DNA of 64,000 nucleotides from RECM01 sp047921215. Lineage in GTDB: Bacteria; Bacteroidota; Rhodothermia; Balneolales; Cyclonatronaceae. How positions within the stretch are numbered: position 1 is the first letter of the stretch; each line of letters starts with the position of its first letter. The stretch covers positions 120,748-184,747 of the forward strand of contig JBLRWO010000003.1 of assembly GCA_047921215.1 (NCBI GenBank). The letters run 5' to 3'. The position numbers were made by a program, and so were the translations under genes. Below are positions 1 to 7,555 of the stretch, piece by piece. The notes beneath the pieces were generated by a model. It worked only from the letters and a program-made list of their open reading frames with translations, was not told the origin of the DNA and did no database searches.

Positions 1-275
1 GTGCGGTCCAGATCCAGGTCTTCGCTTTTCAGATTCAGTTTTACGGCCATGTTGCCGCAACCGATGTCGAACCCTACCCCCACCGGCGACACCCTGTTCC
101 GGTACGCCGCCACCCCGCCAATGGGCATAACATAGCCAAGGTGCCCGTCGGCCATCAATGCCCCCTTTTCAGCCCGGCCCATCACATCATTAAACTGTGC
201 GATGGTGTTATCGTCGTGGATTCCAAAGACAAGGTTGACAATTGATGTCTTGATATGTGGATTTTTCGCTGCCAT
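1..275 (-). CDS. rtcB: RNA-splicing ligase RtcB, N-terminal part (runs off the window)
   Basis: Reading leftward from ATG at 275, the first ~91 residues contain ADGHLGYVMPIGGVAAYR followed by SPVGVGFDIGCGNMAV. The second motif holds the Asp and Cys that bind manganese in RtcB ligases. RtcB joins RNA 3'-phosphate (or 2',3'-cyclic phosphate) ends to 5'-hydroxyl ends using GTP and acts in the cytoplasm in RNA repair and healing. The gene is incomplete because the window starts inside it; full-length members are about 400-480 residues, so the guanylylated histidine is outside this window. It is transcribed divergently from the porin gene at 504, with about 230 bp between them. The family call is firm; the physiological RNA substrate cannot be read from sequence. 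Confidence 0.93.
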   Translation of the reverse strand, partial: MAAKNPHIKTSIVNLVFGIHDDNTIAQFNDVMGRAEKGALMADGHLGYVMPIGGVAAYRNRVSPVGVGFDIGCGNMAVKLNLKSEDLDLDR

Positions 276-503
276 ATCTCAAAGTACCGATGTTAGTGCG
301 TGTTGTAAATCACCTGCCCGGGAGTTTTAAAATAGCCCCACGTGCTTCGGCTACAGCTTCATCGCAACACCCTGCGACTCCGGCCTGTGTCCAGGCTATG
401 CTCTGCGTGACGTAAAAAGCTTGATACCACAAAATACACAGATCAACAAGCATATTAATTACAATGCGGTTATTTTAATTGTGTAGTATGAATTTCATAA
501 GCA

Positions 504-1694
504 ATGCACATGAAAGCCAGAACATTTTATCCTATTATAGCAGGCCACTACTACCCGGTTATTGTAATCGTAATCCTGCTTATAAACGCCACCGCACTTA
601 AAGCTCAGATTCCACTTACCGATAATCAAAAGCTGTTTCTTACCGGCGATATCCGTACCGGATATTTCGGCATTATTGGTGAGAACAGAGACGGTTCCAG
701 TGCCGATTTTCATGAAATCCGCAACCGGAGCCGGATCGGCATCCGATATACGCCGCACAAGCGTGTCACATTTCAGGTTCGTTACGCAATACGTGTCAAC
801 AGCCGGGATCTTGAACTAAAGCCCGGTTTACACACCACCGAACCTGGCAACGGCGGTTTACTGATGGGTGAGGGTGCCTTTGATGAGGGCTATCTGCATA
901 TTGCATTCTCTGACCGTTTTTCAACCCGTATCGGGAGGTTCCAGGCGTCATACGCTATCGGAGGTGTAATCTCCAATGCCATAATACGTAACGACAGCCC
1001 GAACGTGGATGTGGAGTGGACAGACGGGGCTCTCATTGCTTTCATTCCTGCAACCGGATGGAATGCCGATCTTGTGGTACAGTGGCATCACAAAAATGCC
1101 CCGAGCAATACGTACAGGAGTCCGATGGATATGGATAATTCCGACACCCCTTTCACTTTCTTTAGCCATATCCGGAAATCATTTAAAGACAACGTAATAA
1201 GATATGCCGCGCTCGATGTGATCTATTCGCCCGATGCCCTGATCAAAACGACAGCCGGGAACAGGGGTAATTATTCGGCGGCGGCGTTGAAAACGCAGCT
1301 GGGATGGGACCTGTCCTCAAGCCGCTCCCTGCTTTGGGGAGGTGAGATCGCGTACAGTTTAAACCGTCCCGACGAAACGGTTGTCCGCATGGGAAACACC
1401 GACGGAAAAAAAGCCGGTGGACTCGGTTTTCAAACCAATCTGAGCATTCAGAATCTGCTCGAGGGGCATAATCTCGGTTTTATCGCTGCCATTCTGGAGC
1501 CCTCCCTTCTCACATCCGCCGATTACTGGAATAATACACTTCTATTTGAAGTTCGCCATACATACCGCTTCACAGAGCGCCTCTCGGCCGAAACCAGGCT
1601 ACGCTACAGGGGAGACCATCGGCAACTTTCGGGTGCTGATCAAAAACGCTGGCAGCTTTTCCCCTATGCGAGACTGACCTACCGCTTCAGATAG
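504..1694 (+). CDS. putative outer-membrane porin / alginate-export-like beta-barrel
   Basis: The 396-residue product starts with a hydrophobic signal segment (residues ~14-34) ending in ALKAQ, followed by a mature chain of alternating short amphipathic strands rich in aromatic and Arg/Asn residues (for example HEIRNRSRIGIRYTPHKRVT) and ending in RLTYRFR, a C-terminal strand with aromatics as needed for BAM recognition. This is the pattern of a 14-18-strand outer-membrane porin of the alginate-export/phosphate-porin type. ATG at 510 (codon 3) is an alternative start. No transporter gene is adjacent, so the substrate is unknown. It is probably transcribed alone. The call as a surface barrel is well supported; the subfamily is a guess. 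Confidence 0.65.
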   Translation: MHMKARTFYPIIAGHYYPVIVIVILLINATALKAQIPLTDNQKLFLTGDIRTGYFGIIGENRDGSSADFHEIRNRSRIGIRYTPHKRVTFQVRYAIRVNSRDLELKPGLHTTEPGNGGLLMGEGAFDEGYLHIAFSDRFSTRIGRFQASYAIGGVISNAIIRNDSPNVDVEWTDGALIAFIPATGWNADLVVQWHHKNAPSNTYRSPMDMDNSDTPFTFFSHIRKSFKDNVIRYAALDVIYSPDALIKTTAGNRGNYSAAALKTQLGWDLSSSRSLLWGGEIAYSLNRPDETVVRMGNTDGKKAGGLGFQTNLSIQNLLEGHNLGFIAAILEPSLLTSADYWNNTLLFEVRHTYRFTERLSAETRLRYRGDHRQLSGADQKRWQLFPYARLTYRFR

Positions 1695-1890
1695 CACCAT
1701 CCCCAATCCTGCTTTAAAAAATAAAGCACATTCGGTTACCGGATATCCCTGCCGGGAACGCTCTGATTTTATTTCAATTGATAGTCTTCCAATTATGGTA
1801 TCCGTATTGTTATGTTAAATACCTGAATATGTCATGTTACAAATTAAACCCGATCACATTCCCTGTCACAACGTTCAAATTATTTTGCGA

Positions 1891-2544
1891 ATGAATCAGC
1901 AATCCGTTCTTGATAAAACCACTGAATACGTAAAGGAAACCCTGGCCGGAGCCGAGGGCGGTCACGACTGGTGGCATATATACCGGGTTCGCAATCTGGC
2001 GATGCACATCGCTGAAACCGAACCTGCTGATCTGTTCATCGTGGAACTGGGTGCCTTGTTGCACGATATCGCCGATTCCAAATTTCACAACGGAGATGAG
2101 GAGGCCGGCCCGCGAATGGCACTGCGGTTTCTTACATCACTGGATGTTGACAAGGCAACCAACATTCATATCGGGCAAATTATTGCCAACATCTCTTTTA
2201 AAGGGGGTAACAACCTGCCACGGTTCCGGTCGCCTGAACTGGATGTGATTCAGGATGCCGACCGCCTGGATGCGATGGGAGCCATCGGCATTGCCCGTGC
2301 TTTTAATTACGGCGGATTTAAAAACAGGGAAATATACAACCCCGGGATCCGGCCTGATTTGCAGATGACACGGGAGCAGTACAAAAACAGTACCGCCCCC
2401 ACCATAAACCATTTCTACGAAAAACTGCTGCTGCTCAAAGATAAAATGAACACCCCGACAGGAAAAACAATGGCCGAACACCGGCACGCTTTCATGGAAC
2501 AATACCTCGATGAATTCTACCTGGAATGGGGTGGCAGCCGCTAA
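1891..2544 (+). CDS. HD-domain phosphohydrolase (YedJ-like)
   Basis: The 217-residue protein has the HD-superfamily metal ligands in order: GGHDWWHIYRVRNLA (first His), LLHDIAD (His-Asp), and VIQDADRLDAMGAIG (distal Asp). The spacing and the length of about 215-220 residues fit the YedJ group of HD hydrolases, which are soluble metal-dependent phosphohydrolases of unsettled substrate. The frame is open from 1834, but the family begins near MNQQSVLDKTTEYV, so ATG 1891 is chosen; the 19 codons before it do not resemble the family. It stands alone between the porin and the broken VOC gene, with no operon partner that would indicate the substrate. Confidence 0.85.
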   Translation: MNQQSVLDKTTEYVKETLAGAEGGHDWWHIYRVRNLAMHIAETEPADLFIVELGALLHDIADSKFHNGDEEAGPRMALRFLTSLDVDKATNIHIGQIIANISFKGGNNLPRFRSPELDVIQDADRLDAMGAIGIARAFNYGGFKNREIYNPGIRPDLQMTREQYKNSTAPTINHFYEKLLLLKDKMNTPTGKTMAEHRHAFMEQYLDEFYLEWGGSR

Positions 2545-2552
2545 ACAGTTGG

Positions 2553-2595
2553 CTATGATCCGTAGTCAATAGTCCACAGCCTATAATCCGTAGTC
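2553..2595 (+). repeat. short direct repeat downstream of the HD gene
   Basis: CTATGATCCGTAGTC at 2553-2567 recurs as CTATAATCCGTAGTC at 2581-2595 (14 of 15 identical, 28 bp apart). Further degenerate pieces (AGTCCACAGC, AGTCCGCAGC) fill the tract up to about 2615. It is one of several low-complexity tandem tracts that follow gene ends in this window. Confidence 0.6.
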
Positions 2596-2730
2596 CGCAG
2601 CCCGCAGTCAGTATGATCCCGGTTTGAAATCGCGTTCTCAGTTATTTTTGCCCACACAGGCATTTTTTTAAAAATAATTGTTTCATTCACAATAACAGCC
2701 TGTTGAAATCAGGTAACCCGGAGTAATGTT

Positions 2731-3228
2731 ATGACTCAAAACGAATACAAAATACCTGACAGCACCCGCATCGGTCACGTTCATCTGAAAGTGGCAGACC
2801 TGGACTGTGCACTCGGATTTTACTCCGGGCTGCCCGGTTTTGAACTGATCACTACCTACGGGGATGATGCCGCCTTCATCTCGGCTGGAGGATATCATCA
2901 TCATATCGGCCTAAACACCTGGGTCAGTAAAAATGGACCTCCGGCATCCCGTAATACGGCGGGATTGTTCCATACTGCCATCCTCTATCCTTCTCGCAGT
3001 GATCTGGCCATAATCCTGAAACGGCTTCTTGATGCCGGATAACCACTTACCGGGGCATCGGACCACGGCGTTTCGGAAGCTTTGTACCTGGATGATCCCG
3101 ATGGAAACGGGGTAGAATTGTACCGGGACAGGCCAAAAGAAGAGTGGCCGGTAAAACCCGATGGTTCCGTGTATATGTTCACCAAACCGATTGATTTACA
3201 GGATTTACTGAAAGAGACAGACAACTGA
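2731..3228 (+). pseudogene. VOC/glyoxalase-fold protein interrupted by an in-frame TAA
   Basis: The reading frame encodes a vicinal-oxygen-chelate domain: GHVHLKVADLDCALGFYS at the N-terminus (metal-binding His), a central GGYHHHIGLNTW, and near the C-terminus LYLDDPDGNGVELYRDRP (second metal ligand Glu). The frame is cut by TAA at 3040-3042, after residue 103. Translation in the same frame resumes at once with PLTGASDHGVSEALYLD and continues to TGA at 3226-3228, giving the full single-domain length of about 165 residues. No bases are missing or added, so a single Tyr codon (TAT/TAC, as in the usual DAGYP) probably became TAA. The truncated 103-residue product would lack the distal metal ligand. 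It could be a true nonsense allele, a sequencing error, or a recoded stop; the first two are much likelier. Confidence 0.85.
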
Positions 3229-3344
3229 TCAGCACCGGTTTTCGGTTTATGTCATCCCGGATATGCACCTGTTTACCTTATTCCGTGTTATAATTCGTAA
3301 ATTTCCATGATTACACGTATCACGCCTGACCATCTGCCCTCGCA

Positions 3345-5564
3345 TTGAATAATTCACCCCCAACTCCAACCCTGCGAACCATAGGCCTTACCGGTGCCAC
3401 CGGCATAGGCGTTGGTGCGATGGTCGGCGGGGGCATCCTGGCCCTGGCCGGTGTGGCGTTCGCGGTAAGCGGTCCCTCAGCCATACTGGCATTTGCCCTG
3501 AACGGGCTGATAGCACTTGTTACCGCGCTGAGTTTTGCCGAAATGGCTGCGGCAACTCCTCAGAACGGGGGTACCTATACCTACGCCAGGAAAGCACTTA
3601 CCGTTCAGGTGGCATTCGGTGTGGGATGGGTGGTCTGGTTTGCATCGCTGGTTGCTGCCGTACTGTACGCCCTGGGTTTCGGGGCATTTGCATCCTTTGC
3701 CCTGCAGCAGATTCCTGCCGGTGATGCTGCCGGCCTGCTGCAGCACCGTTCTGTTCCCGTTTTACTTGCACTGGGTGCGCTGGCATTTTACGGGTACAAA
3801 CTGACCCGGACCACCGGAAGCGGCGGCAGGTTTGCAAACATCGCAAAGCTTGCTGTATTTGCCATACTCATTGCCGGCGGACTGGCTGTGATGGCGCAAA
3901 CACCGTTTTCCCGCATAACCGATAGTGTAACACCCTTCTTCGGTGGTGGGTTTAGCGGGTTGATTGCTGCCATGGGCTTCACCTTTATTGCGCTGCAGGG
4001 ATTTGACCTGATCGCTTCTGCAGCCGGGGAGATCAAATCCCCTGAAAAGACCATCCCTAAGGCCATGGTGGGTACTCTCGTGATCGGTCTTATTATCTAC
4101 ATCCCTCTTCTTTTTGTGATGATGACGGTAGGAATGCAGCCCGGCGAGGGAATCATGGAAGCCAGCGCTGCGAATCCGGAAACGATAATTGCCATTGCGG
4201 CACAAAACTACCTGGGTGCTTTTGGCTTCTGGCTAGTAATGGTGGCGGGTATTTTCTCCATGCTTTCTGCCCTGCAGGCCAACCTGTTTGCGGGATCGCG
4301 AATTGCGCTGAGCATGGCAAAAGACCGGACATTAACCCACCACCTGTCCGTTACCGACATCAGGCACGGCACCCCGGTCAGAGCAATCCTGACCACATGT
4401 GGTATTGTCGCAGTGCTTATCCTGATACTTCCGGATGTTGCCGCGGCAGGTGCCGCATCAAGTCTCATCTTTCTGATCACATTTGCACTGGCTCACGCTG
4501 TTATGATGCTGATGCGTAAGCGGACTTTCGGTAAAGCGGAAACATTCCGCGTGCCCTGGTTTCCTGTACTGCCGGTAATCGGGATGGTGGCCTGTATCGC
4601 CCTGGCCCTGTTTCAGGCCGTAGCTGTACCCGCAGCCGGTATGATTTCCCTGATATGGCTTTTGATAGGTACTGTTCTGTTTGCTTCTTTTTTCATAAAG
4701 CGGGCTCGTGCCATTGATGCATCCGAAGAGGCACTGGATCCGAACCTGGTCCGCCTCCGCGGGCTGAGCCCGCTTGTGCTGCTGCCCATTTCCAATCCCG
4801 CAAACGCCGATTCGATGGTTTTCGTAGCCAATGCCCTGGCTCCACCTGTGGTCGGACGGGTTTTGCTTTTAACGATTGTAATTCCCAGCGACGATCAGGA
4901 CGACCTGCACCGCCGGCTTGCCAATAACCGTGATGCCGTTCAATTCGCACTCAAAGCCTCACTCGATTCGGGATTGCGTCCCGATGCACTCACCACCATT
5001 GCCAGCGAACCCTGGGCGGAGATTGAGCGTGTGGTCAAGGTGCACCGCTGCCGGAGCATGCTACTGGGTCTTAGCAGTTTCAGCGATCTTCAATCTACCC
5101 AAAACCTGGAAAAACTGGTAAAACGGGTTAAATGCGATGTGGTTGTGATGAGGCAGCCCTTCACCGGATGGAAGATCACACAGGCACGCAAAGTGCTCAT
5201 TCCCATTGCCGGTTTCGGTACGCACGATACGCTGCGTGCCCGGGTAGCCGCAAGCCTCTGGAGGGCCAGCCAGCCCGATATCACCTTCCTGCAAATCCTC
5301 CCTGCCAATACATCAGAAGTTAAACTCCGGAAAAACCAGAAAGATCTGTCTCGATTTTCCGGGCGCATCATTCCCGGGCAGACCGAAACGCGAATTGTAC
5401 TGAGCGACGACGTGAAGGGTGAACTGGTGCGGCAGACTGCTGAACACGATCTTGTAATCATGGGCCTCGGCAAGCCCGGCCCCAATGAAAAGGCGTTCGG
5501 CAGCATCCCGCTGAGTATGGCCGAAGAGACGAACTCGGCCCTGATATTTATCAGTAACAAGTAA
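3345..5564 (+). CDS. APC-family amino-acid permease with C-terminal universal-stress-protein domains
   Basis: The 739-residue protein has about twelve membrane helices in residues 10-450. It begins with the APC consensus GIGVGAMVGGGILALAG in TM1 and has FAEMAAATPQNGGTYTYAR in TM2-3 and GFTFIALQGFDLIASAAGEI near TM6. The rest (about 470-739) is soluble and contains two repeats of universal-stress-protein fold, the second with MGLGKPG and FGSIPLS resembling the ATP-binding loop. Such permease-USP fusions are known among cationic/amino-acid permeases; the USP part probably senses nucleotide or stress state from the cytoplasm. The start is TTG at 3345; the nearby ATG at 3307 is out of frame. There is no operon partner: the next gene is arsR with its own operator. 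Confidence 0.88.
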   Translation: MNNSPPTPTLRTIGLTGATGIGVGAMVGGGILALAGVAFAVSGPSAILAFALNGLIALVTALSFAEMAAATPQNGGTYTYARKALTVQVAFGVGWVVWFASLVAAVLYALGFGAFASFALQQIPAGDAAGLLQHRSVPVLLALGALAFYGYKLTRTTGSGGRFANIAKLAVFAILIAGGLAVMAQTPFSRITDSVTPFFGGGFSGLIAAMGFTFIALQGFDLIASAAGEIKSPEKTIPKAMVGTLVIGLIIYIPLLFVMMTVGMQPGEGIMEASAANPETIIAIAAQNYLGAFGFWLVMVAGIFSMLSALQANLFAGSRIALSMAKDRTLTHHLSVTDIRHGTPVRAILTTCGIVAVLILILPDVAAAGAASSLIFLITFALAHAVMMLMRKRTFGKAETFRVPWFPVLPVIGMVACIALALFQAVAVPAAGMISLIWLLIGTVLFASFFIKRARAIDASEEALDPNLVRLRGLSPLVLLPISNPANADSMVFVANALAPPVVGRVLLLTIVIPSDDQDDLHRRLANNRDAVQFALKASLDSGLRPDALTTIASEPWAEIERVVKVHRCRSMLLGLSSFSDLQSTQNLEKLVKRVKCDVVVMRQPFTGWKITQARKVLIPIAGFGTHDTLRARVAASLWRASQPDITFLQILPANTSEVKLRKNQKDLSRFSGRIIPGQTETRIVLSDDVKGELVRQTAEHDLVIMGLGKPGPNEKAFGSIPLSMAEETNSALIFISNK

Positions 5565-5597
5565 GTTTTACCGGCATAAAACAAATAATTGGTCTTT

Positions 5598-5631
5598 CCA
5601 TAGTTCATCGTATTTTTACGATGTTCTATGG
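5598..5631 (+). promoter_or_regulatory. ArsR operator 1, overlapping the arsR start codon
   Basis: A perfect 7-bp inverted repeat CATCGTA-TTTT-TACGATG (5606-5612 and 5617-5623) is embedded in a larger palindrome with outer arms CCATAG and CTATGG (5598-5603 and 5626-5631). The arms cover the ATG at 5628, so a bound dimer would block transcription and translation start. The core recurs with identical 4-bp spacing at 5943-5958. Confidence 0.8.
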
Positions 5632-5924
5632 AATCAGCAAAACCTGTCATATTAACCAGTGAAGACCGGCTCGCCCGGTATGCGAAAGCGCTTGGCCATC
5701 CCGTGCGCGTGTCCATCCTGAAATACCTTAGTTCGATTAATGCCTGTTGTGCCGGCAGCATCTTTGACCAGGTACCTATGGCCCAGTCCACCGTTTCCCA
5801 GCACCTCAAGGAGCTTAAGAAGGCCGGACTGATTCAGGGAACAATAGACCCGCCGAGGGTACACTACTGTATTAACCGGGAAAACTGGGAGGAGGCCCGG
5901 AAGATGTTTTCAGCGTTTTTCTGA
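5628..5924 (+). CDS. arsR: ArsR/SmtB-family metal(loid)-responsive repressor
   Basis: This 98-residue winged-helix protein has the ArsR layout: ARYAKALGHPVRVSILKYL (helices 1-2), the recognition region MAQSTVSQHLKELKKAGLI, and a wing ending PPRVHYCI. A cysteine pair (INACCAG, residues ~38-42) lies before the recognition helices, with another Cys in the wing (HYC); these are candidate thiol ligands for As(III)/Sb(III) or a similar ion. It heads a plus-strand set followed by a disulfide protein (6005) and an ArsP-like permease (6246). Matching operators overlap its own start and lie before the second gene, so it should repress both transcription units and be released by the metalloid. The exact inducer is inferred from the neighbours. 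Confidence 0.9.
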   Translation: MESAKPVILTSEDRLARYAKALGHPVRVSILKYLSSINACCAGSIFDQVPMAQSTVSQHLKELKKAGLIQGTIDPPRVHYCINRENWEEARKMFSAFF

Positions 5925-5942
5925 CTTTTTTTATCCAATAAC

Positions 5943-5965
5943 ATCGTAAATCTACGATATACGAT
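5943..5965 (+). promoter_or_regulatory. ArsR operator 2, before the thioredoxin-permease genes
   Basis: ATCGTA-AATC-TACGAT (5943-5948, 5953-5958) repeats the arsR operator core with the same 4-bp spacer, and an extra half-site TACGAT follows at 5960-5965. It lies about 40 bp before the ATG at 6005 and just after the arsR stop codon. Confidence 0.75.
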
Positions 5966-6004
5966 ACACTTAAAACGATTAATCACTACTAAACCTGACA
6001 CCCT

Positions 6005-6238
6005 ATGAAAAATATTAAAATACTTGGTCCCGGCTGTGTAAGATGCCGCGACACAGAAATGAACGTGAATAAAGCCCTCGAAGAGCTTGGCATCGAGGCC
6101 AATGTGGCAAAAATCACAGACTACCAGCAGATCGTGGAATACGACATCATGTCGACCCCTGCCCTGGTTATCGATGAAGTGGTGAAAGTGTCGGGTCGCA
6201 TCCCGACAGTGCATGAAATCAAACTATTTCTGAGCTGA
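6005..6238 (+). CDS. small thioredoxin-fold redox-active disulfide protein
   Basis: The 77-residue protein begins MKNIKILGPGCVRCRD, a thioredoxin-like first strand followed by a CVRC active-site pair, and has the cis-proline segment STPALVIDE near residue 57. Size and motifs match the redox-active disulfide protein 2 (TIGR00412) family, which is regularly found beside ArsR regulators and DUF318/ArsP permeases. It probably hands thiols to, or reduces, the metalloid substrate handled by the permease seven bases downstream. There is no signal peptide, so it is cytoplasmic. It should be co-transcribed with the permease from the operator-controlled promoter near 5943-5965. Confidence 0.9.
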   Translation: MKNIKILGPGCVRCRDTEMNVNKALEELGIEANVAKITDYQQIVEYDIMSTPALVIDEVVKVSGRIPTVHEIKLFLS

Positions 6239-6245
6239 TACACCC

Positions 6246-7220
6246 ATGTTTGAGTGGACACAACTTTTCGCCGACTGGCTTATTTACGGATTGATCGGAC
6301 TCGAAGAGGGCACCAACCTGGGGAATGCCCTCAACTTTTTCGTCTATGATGTAATCAAAATCATGATCCTCCTTTTCCTTATCAGCATGCTGATGGGGAT
6401 CGTCAACGCCTGGTTTCCGGTCGAAAGGGTGCGGGATTTCATCTCATCCAGAAAACTCTTCGGCATGCAATACCTGTTTGCCGCCATATTCGGGGCAATA
6501 ACACCGTTCTGCTCATGTTCGTCGGTACCCCTGTTCATCGGATTTGTGAAGGGAGGAATACCACTGGGGGTCACCTTTGCCTTTCTGATCACATCCCCTC
6601 TTGTAAACGAGGTGGCTGTGGCCATATTTCTCGGCATGTTCGGCCTGAAGATGACCCTGATCTATGTAACCACCGGCATCCTGCTCGGCACCCTTGGCGG
6701 TTATATACTGGAAAAACTCAAGCTCGACCATCTGCTAACCGACTGGGTGCAGACGCTTCAGCGCAACAGCTCAGACCCCAAAGGTTTCGATGCCGGCGGG
6801 CGCACCATCTGGCAGCGCATGCCCGAAATCAGCCGGGAGGCCCTGAGCATAGTGAAAGCGGTGGGGATCTATGTAATTATTGGCATCGGCATCGGGGCAG
6901 CCATGCACGGTTATGTGCCCGAGGGGTTCTTTGAACCGTATATCGGTCCTGAAAACGTGCTGGCCGTACCTATGGCGGTAATTCTGGCCGTGCCGTTGTA
7001 CGCGAATGCAGCGGGGATCGTACCCGTAATCCAGGTTTTTGTGGCCAAAGGCGTACCGATCGGTACCGCCATCGCCTTCATGATGGCGACCATCGGCCTG
7101 TCTGTTCCCGAAGCTGCTCTGCTCAGAAAAGTGATGAGTACGAAACTGATCCTGATTTTTTTCGGAGTGGTTACGGTTTTCATCATTATCAGCGGCATAT
7201 TCTTTAATCTTGTTTTGTGA
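6246..7220 (+). CDS. ArsP/UPF0718-type permease (probable organoarsenical efflux)
   Basis: The 324-residue integral membrane protein has about eight helices. The diagnostic first repeat reads FGAITPFCSCSSVPLFIGFV followed by ITSPLVNEVAVAIFL; the second repeat has VPLYANAAGIVPVIQVFVAKG and MMATIGLSVPEAALLRKVM. This two-repeat pattern with the CSCS motif is that of the DUF318/UPF0718 permeases; characterised member ArsP exports trivalent methylarsenite and aromatic arsenicals using conserved cysteines. It follows the disulfide protein by only 7 bp and shares the ArsR-controlled operon. That context supports metalloid export, but the substrate is inferred and some homologues act in other organothiol or metal contexts. 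Confidence 0.85.
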   Translation: MFEWTQLFADWLIYGLIGLEEGTNLGNALNFFVYDVIKIMILLFLISMLMGIVNAWFPVERVRDFISSRKLFGMQYLFAAIFGAITPFCSCSSVPLFIGFVKGGIPLGVTFAFLITSPLVNEVAVAIFLGMFGLKMTLIYVTTGILLGTLGGYILEKLKLDHLLTDWVQTLQRNSSDPKGFDAGGRTIWQRMPEISREALSIVKAVGIYVIIGIGIGAAMHGYVPEGFFEPYIGPENVLAVPMAVILAVPLYANAAGIVPVIQVFVAKGVPIGTAIAFMMATIGLSVPEAALLRKVMSTKLILIFFGVVTVFIIISGIFFNLVL

Positions 7221-7555
7221 CTACTCTGTACAATTCCGGCCGGGACCTTACCGGTAGCGTCAAAATATCATCTGCTGTAATGTATACAAGTCTGATATGC
7301 TTTGATTTACAGGTGTATACTTAATAGCTGTCTTATACCTGTCATTTTGCGGCTGCCAATTTTTTGCCCCTCTCCGATTTCCCGTTACCATTACATCCAC
7401 ACGCATACAAACTTTTAAAACCTTTTTCATATCTATATCGGGTAAATATCCTATTATCCAAGCCATACATTCGGAATGACGATTCGGCTGTTTTGCGTTT
7501 TCGTCTGTTCAGTACCATCCAATACAGCATCAAATACCAATTTACCCGGCTTTTC
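7221..7555. other. intergenic region before the M14 peptidase
   Basis: Between the permease stop and the peptidase start no gene or RNA is recognisable. The peptidase frame stays open upstream to 7364, but those codons do not encode a credible leader. Two GTATAC hexamers (7282-7287 and 7315-7320) flank a 27-bp AT-rich stretch that may hold the promoter; no clear -33/-7 pair stands out. Confidence 0.4.

Noticed and set aside
7282..7320. GTATAC pair as an operator
   Set aside because: Only two 6-bp self-complementary words 27 bp apart; no regulator and no third copy to support it.
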